From Sorangium aterium (lineage in GTDB: Bacteria > Myxococcota_A > Polyangia > Polyangiales > Polyangiaceae), in NCBI RefSeq assembly GCF_028368935.1, contig NZ_JAQNDK010000004.1, forward strand, positions 1,116,001-1,180,000: a stretch of 64,000 bases of DNA, given 5' to 3'. Position 1 is the stretch's first letter; each line of letters begins with the position of its first letter. Below, in pieces: positions 62,601 through 64,000 of this stretch. The position numbers were made by a program, and so were the translations under genes. The notes beneath the pieces are model-generated. The model did no database searches. It had not been told where the DNA came from and saw only the letters and a program-made list of their open reading frames with translations.

Positions 62601-63650
62601 GCCGTGACCTGGGTGGTCATGGCCGCTGGCAAGCAGGGGGCCTTCGATCGCGTGGAGTCCTGGGTGGCGACGGCGCGGGGCGCGTCGCCCCGCGAGGGCG
62701 CGCTGACCGGGAGGGACGTCTGCCTCGTCGAGGGGGCCAACTGGCTCGCCTTCGGCGGCCGCTACGCTGTGGCGGACGGGATCATCGAGGCCCTCGAGCG
62801 CAGCGGGGAGGAGGAGCGGCCGCTCGACGTCGAGGTGCTCGCCAGGCTCTACGAGGCGCGCGCCATCCGCACCATGACCTCCGGCGATCTCGGCGCCTGC
62901 CTCGACGGCATCGAGGCGGCGCTCGCGGTGTTCGAGCGGAGCGGCGATCGCCGCAACGCGTGCTCGCTGCGGGTGAACCTGGGCGCCATCACCATGGAGC
63001 TCGGGGACTACGAGGGGGCCGAGGCCGCGCTGCGCGCAGCGCTCCGCGCGGCGGAGCAGATGGAGCTCACGGATCTGGCCGCGTTCGCCCGCAGCAACCT
63101 GGGCAACGTGATGATCGCCCGCGGCAACCTCGACGAGGCCCGGCGGGTCGAGGAGGAGGCGATCGCGACGTTCCAGCGGCTGGGCGATCCGAGGGCCGAG
63201 GGGATCGCCCGCGCGTACCTCGGGAAGGCGGCGCTGCTCGCCGGCGATCTTGGCGCAGCCGAGGCCGAGGCCCGCGCGGCCGCGGAGCTCCTGCAGAACG
63301 CGCCGCCGCTGCGCGCGGCGGCGTGGGCCCTCTCCGCGCGCGTCCTGCTCCGGAAGGGCTGTCCCGAGGAGGCGCTCGCGCTCTCTGGCGACGCGCTCTC
63401 CCTCCTGGAGTCGCTCGGCGCGGTCGAGGAGGGCGAATCGCTGATCCGGCTCGTGCGGGCCGAGGCGCTCTTCGCGAGCGGCCGGCAGGACGAGGCGCTC
63501 GCCGCGATCGCGCAGGCGCGCCACAGCGTGATGTCCCGTGCCGGGCAGATCTCGAATCCTCGCTACCGGGATCAGTTTCTGTCTGCGCTCGACAACGGCG
63601 AGACGCTCGCGCTCGCGGCGCAATGGCTCGGCGACCGAGACGCTCCATGA
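59652..63650 (+). CDS. Ser/Thr protein kinase fused to AAA-type ATPase and TPR repeats
   Basis: 1332 residues from the ATG at 59652 ([20 protein letters not shown]); an earlier in-frame start is less likely because the kinase fold begins here. Kinase motifs: [38 protein letters not shown] and [15 protein letters not shown] cyclase-like linker ([32 protein letters not shown]) recalls degenerate nucleotide-cyclase folds. The ATPase has a proper Walker [14 protein letters not shown] and Walker [13 protein letters not shown]. About 600 residues of TPR follow ([20 protein letters not shown] and others). Same architecture as 1775-5431, but with an intact Walker lysine. Cytoplasmic, likely a signalling hub. 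Confidence 0.94.
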   Translation: MRAGDIVADRFEIEGHATSGGMAQIFRARDRLTGEPVALKLLQRTGPQESHRFRREAHALAALRHPGVVGYVAHGTTEGGDLYLAMQWLSGETLAERLLREPLTVPESLSLGVRVASTLGALHRLGVVHRDLKPSNLLLVGGSVDEVTLLDFGVVRVADAGQELTMPGVMLGTPGYMAPEQARGEVAIDARADVFALGCILYRCLTGRPPFVGNDGLSVLVKVLLEDPPRLRELRGEVPAALDDLVTRMLAKAPRDRPRDGAAVAAELGALGDLAPGSRRGVPLSIGGPTPELTTGERRMICLLVARDGALDSDATRSEGEDALRVRALSALAERHQGRLEIIEARSPVVVLSGLVAPTDLAARGARCALAMQVLLGGAPVALVSGRAEITARSPIGKLIDQAAALLAGDEARLGVVRIDDVTASLLGARFDLGSDHAGHLLRGECDDLEAVPRLLGKPTPCVGRDRELSLLEATFVQCIEEQTPSAVLVTAPAGMGKSRLRVELLRRLRARDEPMAVWIARGDPMSAGSAFGLLAQVLRRALGVADGAPAAAVHRKIRERVGRHGERVAHVAPFLGELVGTPFPDEASEALRAARRSSVLMGDQLHLAWEEFLRAECAAQPVLLVLEDMHWGDLPTVGMINSALRNLRDAPFMVLALGRPEVREMFPKLWAGRGLQEIELAGLSRRASERLARQALGGAVTDEMIGTLVERADGNAFFLEEQIRAAAEGRGAALPETVLAMVQARLEALAPEARRVLRAASVFGQSFRPAGVAALLGGADAEVADWLAELVEREVIVQRRQPGRGGAHGEGFSSTPSARGGPERDASPARRAAALDPGPPIEARADDPEYSFRHGLVREAAYGALTEYDRRLGHRLVAEWLEGEGKGDAAELAEHFERGAEPGRAAAWYRRAAEQALRGNDLLAAIRHAERGLACGATGAEAGGLLLVDAEARVWRGDFAVAEQRALEAVALFEPGSPSWYSAVTWVVMAAGKQGAFDRVESWVATARGASPREGALTGRDVCLVEGANWLAFGGRYAVADGIIEALERSGEEERPLDVEVLARLYEARAIRTMTSGDLGACLDGIEAALAVFERSGDRRNACSLRVNLGAITMELGDYEGAEAALRAALRAAEQMELTDLAAFARSNLGNVMIARGNLDEARRVEEEAIATFQRLGDPRAEGIARAYLGKAALLAGDLGAAEAEARAAAELLQNAPPLRAAAWALSARVLLRKGCPEEALALSGDALSLLESLGAVEEGESLIRLVRAEALFASGRQDEALAAIAQARHSVMSRAGQISNPRYRDQFLSALDNGETLALAAQWLGDRDAP

Positions 63651-63798
63651 GCTCGCGCTTCGCCGCACGTGGGATCTCCTGCTCGCAGCTCTTCCAGGAG
63701 CCGCGCGCCGCCCACGAGCGCGCCTGAACGGCCGTTTCCTCGCCGTTCTCACGACGTCGCCGCAGGTGCGGAATTTTAGGGTTCCTCCGGAAAAGTCG

Positions 63799-63827
63799 TT
63801 GAGGAAATTCCTGATGCGTGTTTCATT
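63799..63827 (+). promoter_or_regulatory. putative promoter of the last lipoprotein gene
   Basis: TTGAGG (63799-63804), 17-base spacer, TTCATT (63822-63827) in an unusually AT-rich stretch of this GC-rich window, just before a strong ribosome site GGAGGGGG (about 63832). Pattern only. Confidence 0.35.
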
Positions 63828-63842
63828 TGTGTGGAGGGGGCT

Positions 63843-64000
63843 ATGCAGTACCGTTTCAGACTCGCAATCTTGTTCCTGGGCCTGAGCGCCAACCATCTGC
63901 TGGCCTGTGTCGGCGAGGCGGACCCCCTGGAGGGAGACGGGGGCACGGCGGAGCAAGAGGTGGTGACGCGGAACGCGTTCACGAAGACAGCGCTCGTGGA
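63843..64000 (+). CDS. lipoprotein, 5' part only (runs off the window)
   Basis: The ATG at 63843 follows GGAGGGGG and begins MQYRFRLAILFLGLSANHLL; the signal peptide ends with lipobox LLAC. The visible mature part is acidic and Gly-rich (VGEADPLEGDGGTAEQEVVT). The frame is open to the end of the window (52 complete codons). The downstream domain cannot be seen, so no function is given. Confidence 0.8.
   Translation, partial: MQYRFRLAILFLGLSANHLLACVGEADPLEGDGGTAEQEVVTRNAFTKTALV

Noticed and set aside
63646-63726. A 26-codon frame beginning ATG AGC just before the last kinase stop
   Set aside because: Too short, no family resemblance, no conservation evidence; the overlap alone is not enough.
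59526-63956. A 1476-codon open frame on the minus strand opposite the second kinase giant
   Set aside because: Its composition is Arg/Ala/Gly/His-rich without any domain, and the plus strand has clear kinase, Walker and TPR motifs. Long antisense frames are expected at this GC content.

Overview
This window is very GC-rich (about 70% or more by eye). It carries several giant Ser/Thr kinases, many lipoproteins, HEAT and TPR proteins, a PEGA/glycine-rich surface gene family and a MYXO-CTERM-like tail. That gene style points to a large-genome myxobacterium of the Sorangium/Polyangium type. This is an inference from gene content; no rRNA or other phylogenetic marker except tsaD is present, and I saw no tRNA genes.

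Layout. (1) 0-5.4 kb: a nuclease-like gene fragment, a secreted lipoprotein, and a 1218-residue kinase/ATPase/TPR regulator. (2) 5.4-18.8 kb: an accessory island flanked by two copies of a ~140-bp direct repeat (the 3' end of the kinase gene plus its downstream junction). It holds a 7TM protein overlapping a sigma-70-like factor, a Uma2 nuclease, a chromosomal integron, an IS5-type and an IS21-type element. The integron has a tyrosine integrase of the IntI type (inactivated twice: in-frame TGA, and loss of a catalytic His), an attI region and four cassettes with four attC sites. The fourth cassette gene is split by the IS5 element. (3) 18.8-24.2 kb: a small lipoprotein, a secreted CHAT-domain protease-like TPR protein with a MYXO-CTERM-like end, an EamA permease and a VWA lipoprotein. 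(4) 24.5-32.6 kb: a chemosensory operon (cheY, cheA, two cheW, a HEAT-repeat gene, cheR, cheB) without any chemoreceptor, followed by a 123-bp perfect-ended hairpin. (5) 32.8-42.6 kb: a MltD-like lytic transglycosylase with a lysine-rich repeat linker, a cupin, and three tandem membrane-anchored kinases. (6) 51.2-42.7 kb (minus strand): a six-gene unit made of a membrane-anchored small GTPase, its overlapping partner, and a tandemly duplicated pair of PEGA/TPR protein plus glycine-rich beta-helix lipoprotein. (7) 57.4-51.5 kb (minus strand): a TPR/HEAT protein, a lipoprotein and tsaD, all overlapping. (8) 57.6-64 kb: a frameshifted AAA-like/PD-(D/E)XK gene, another kinase/ATPase/TPR giant and the start of a lipoprotein gene.

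How it fits together. The core theme is signalling at the envelope: kinases that cross the membrane, a chemosensory phosphorelay, a Ras-like GTPase module and surface lipoproteins. The accessory island is a decayed mobile region. Its integron could no longer recombine by itself, and its cassettes encode mostly unknown proteins, one of the EcsC family and one resembling a restriction-enzyme targeting domain. The most likely undescribed systems are the myxobacterial integron and the GTPase/PEGA/glycine-rich operon.
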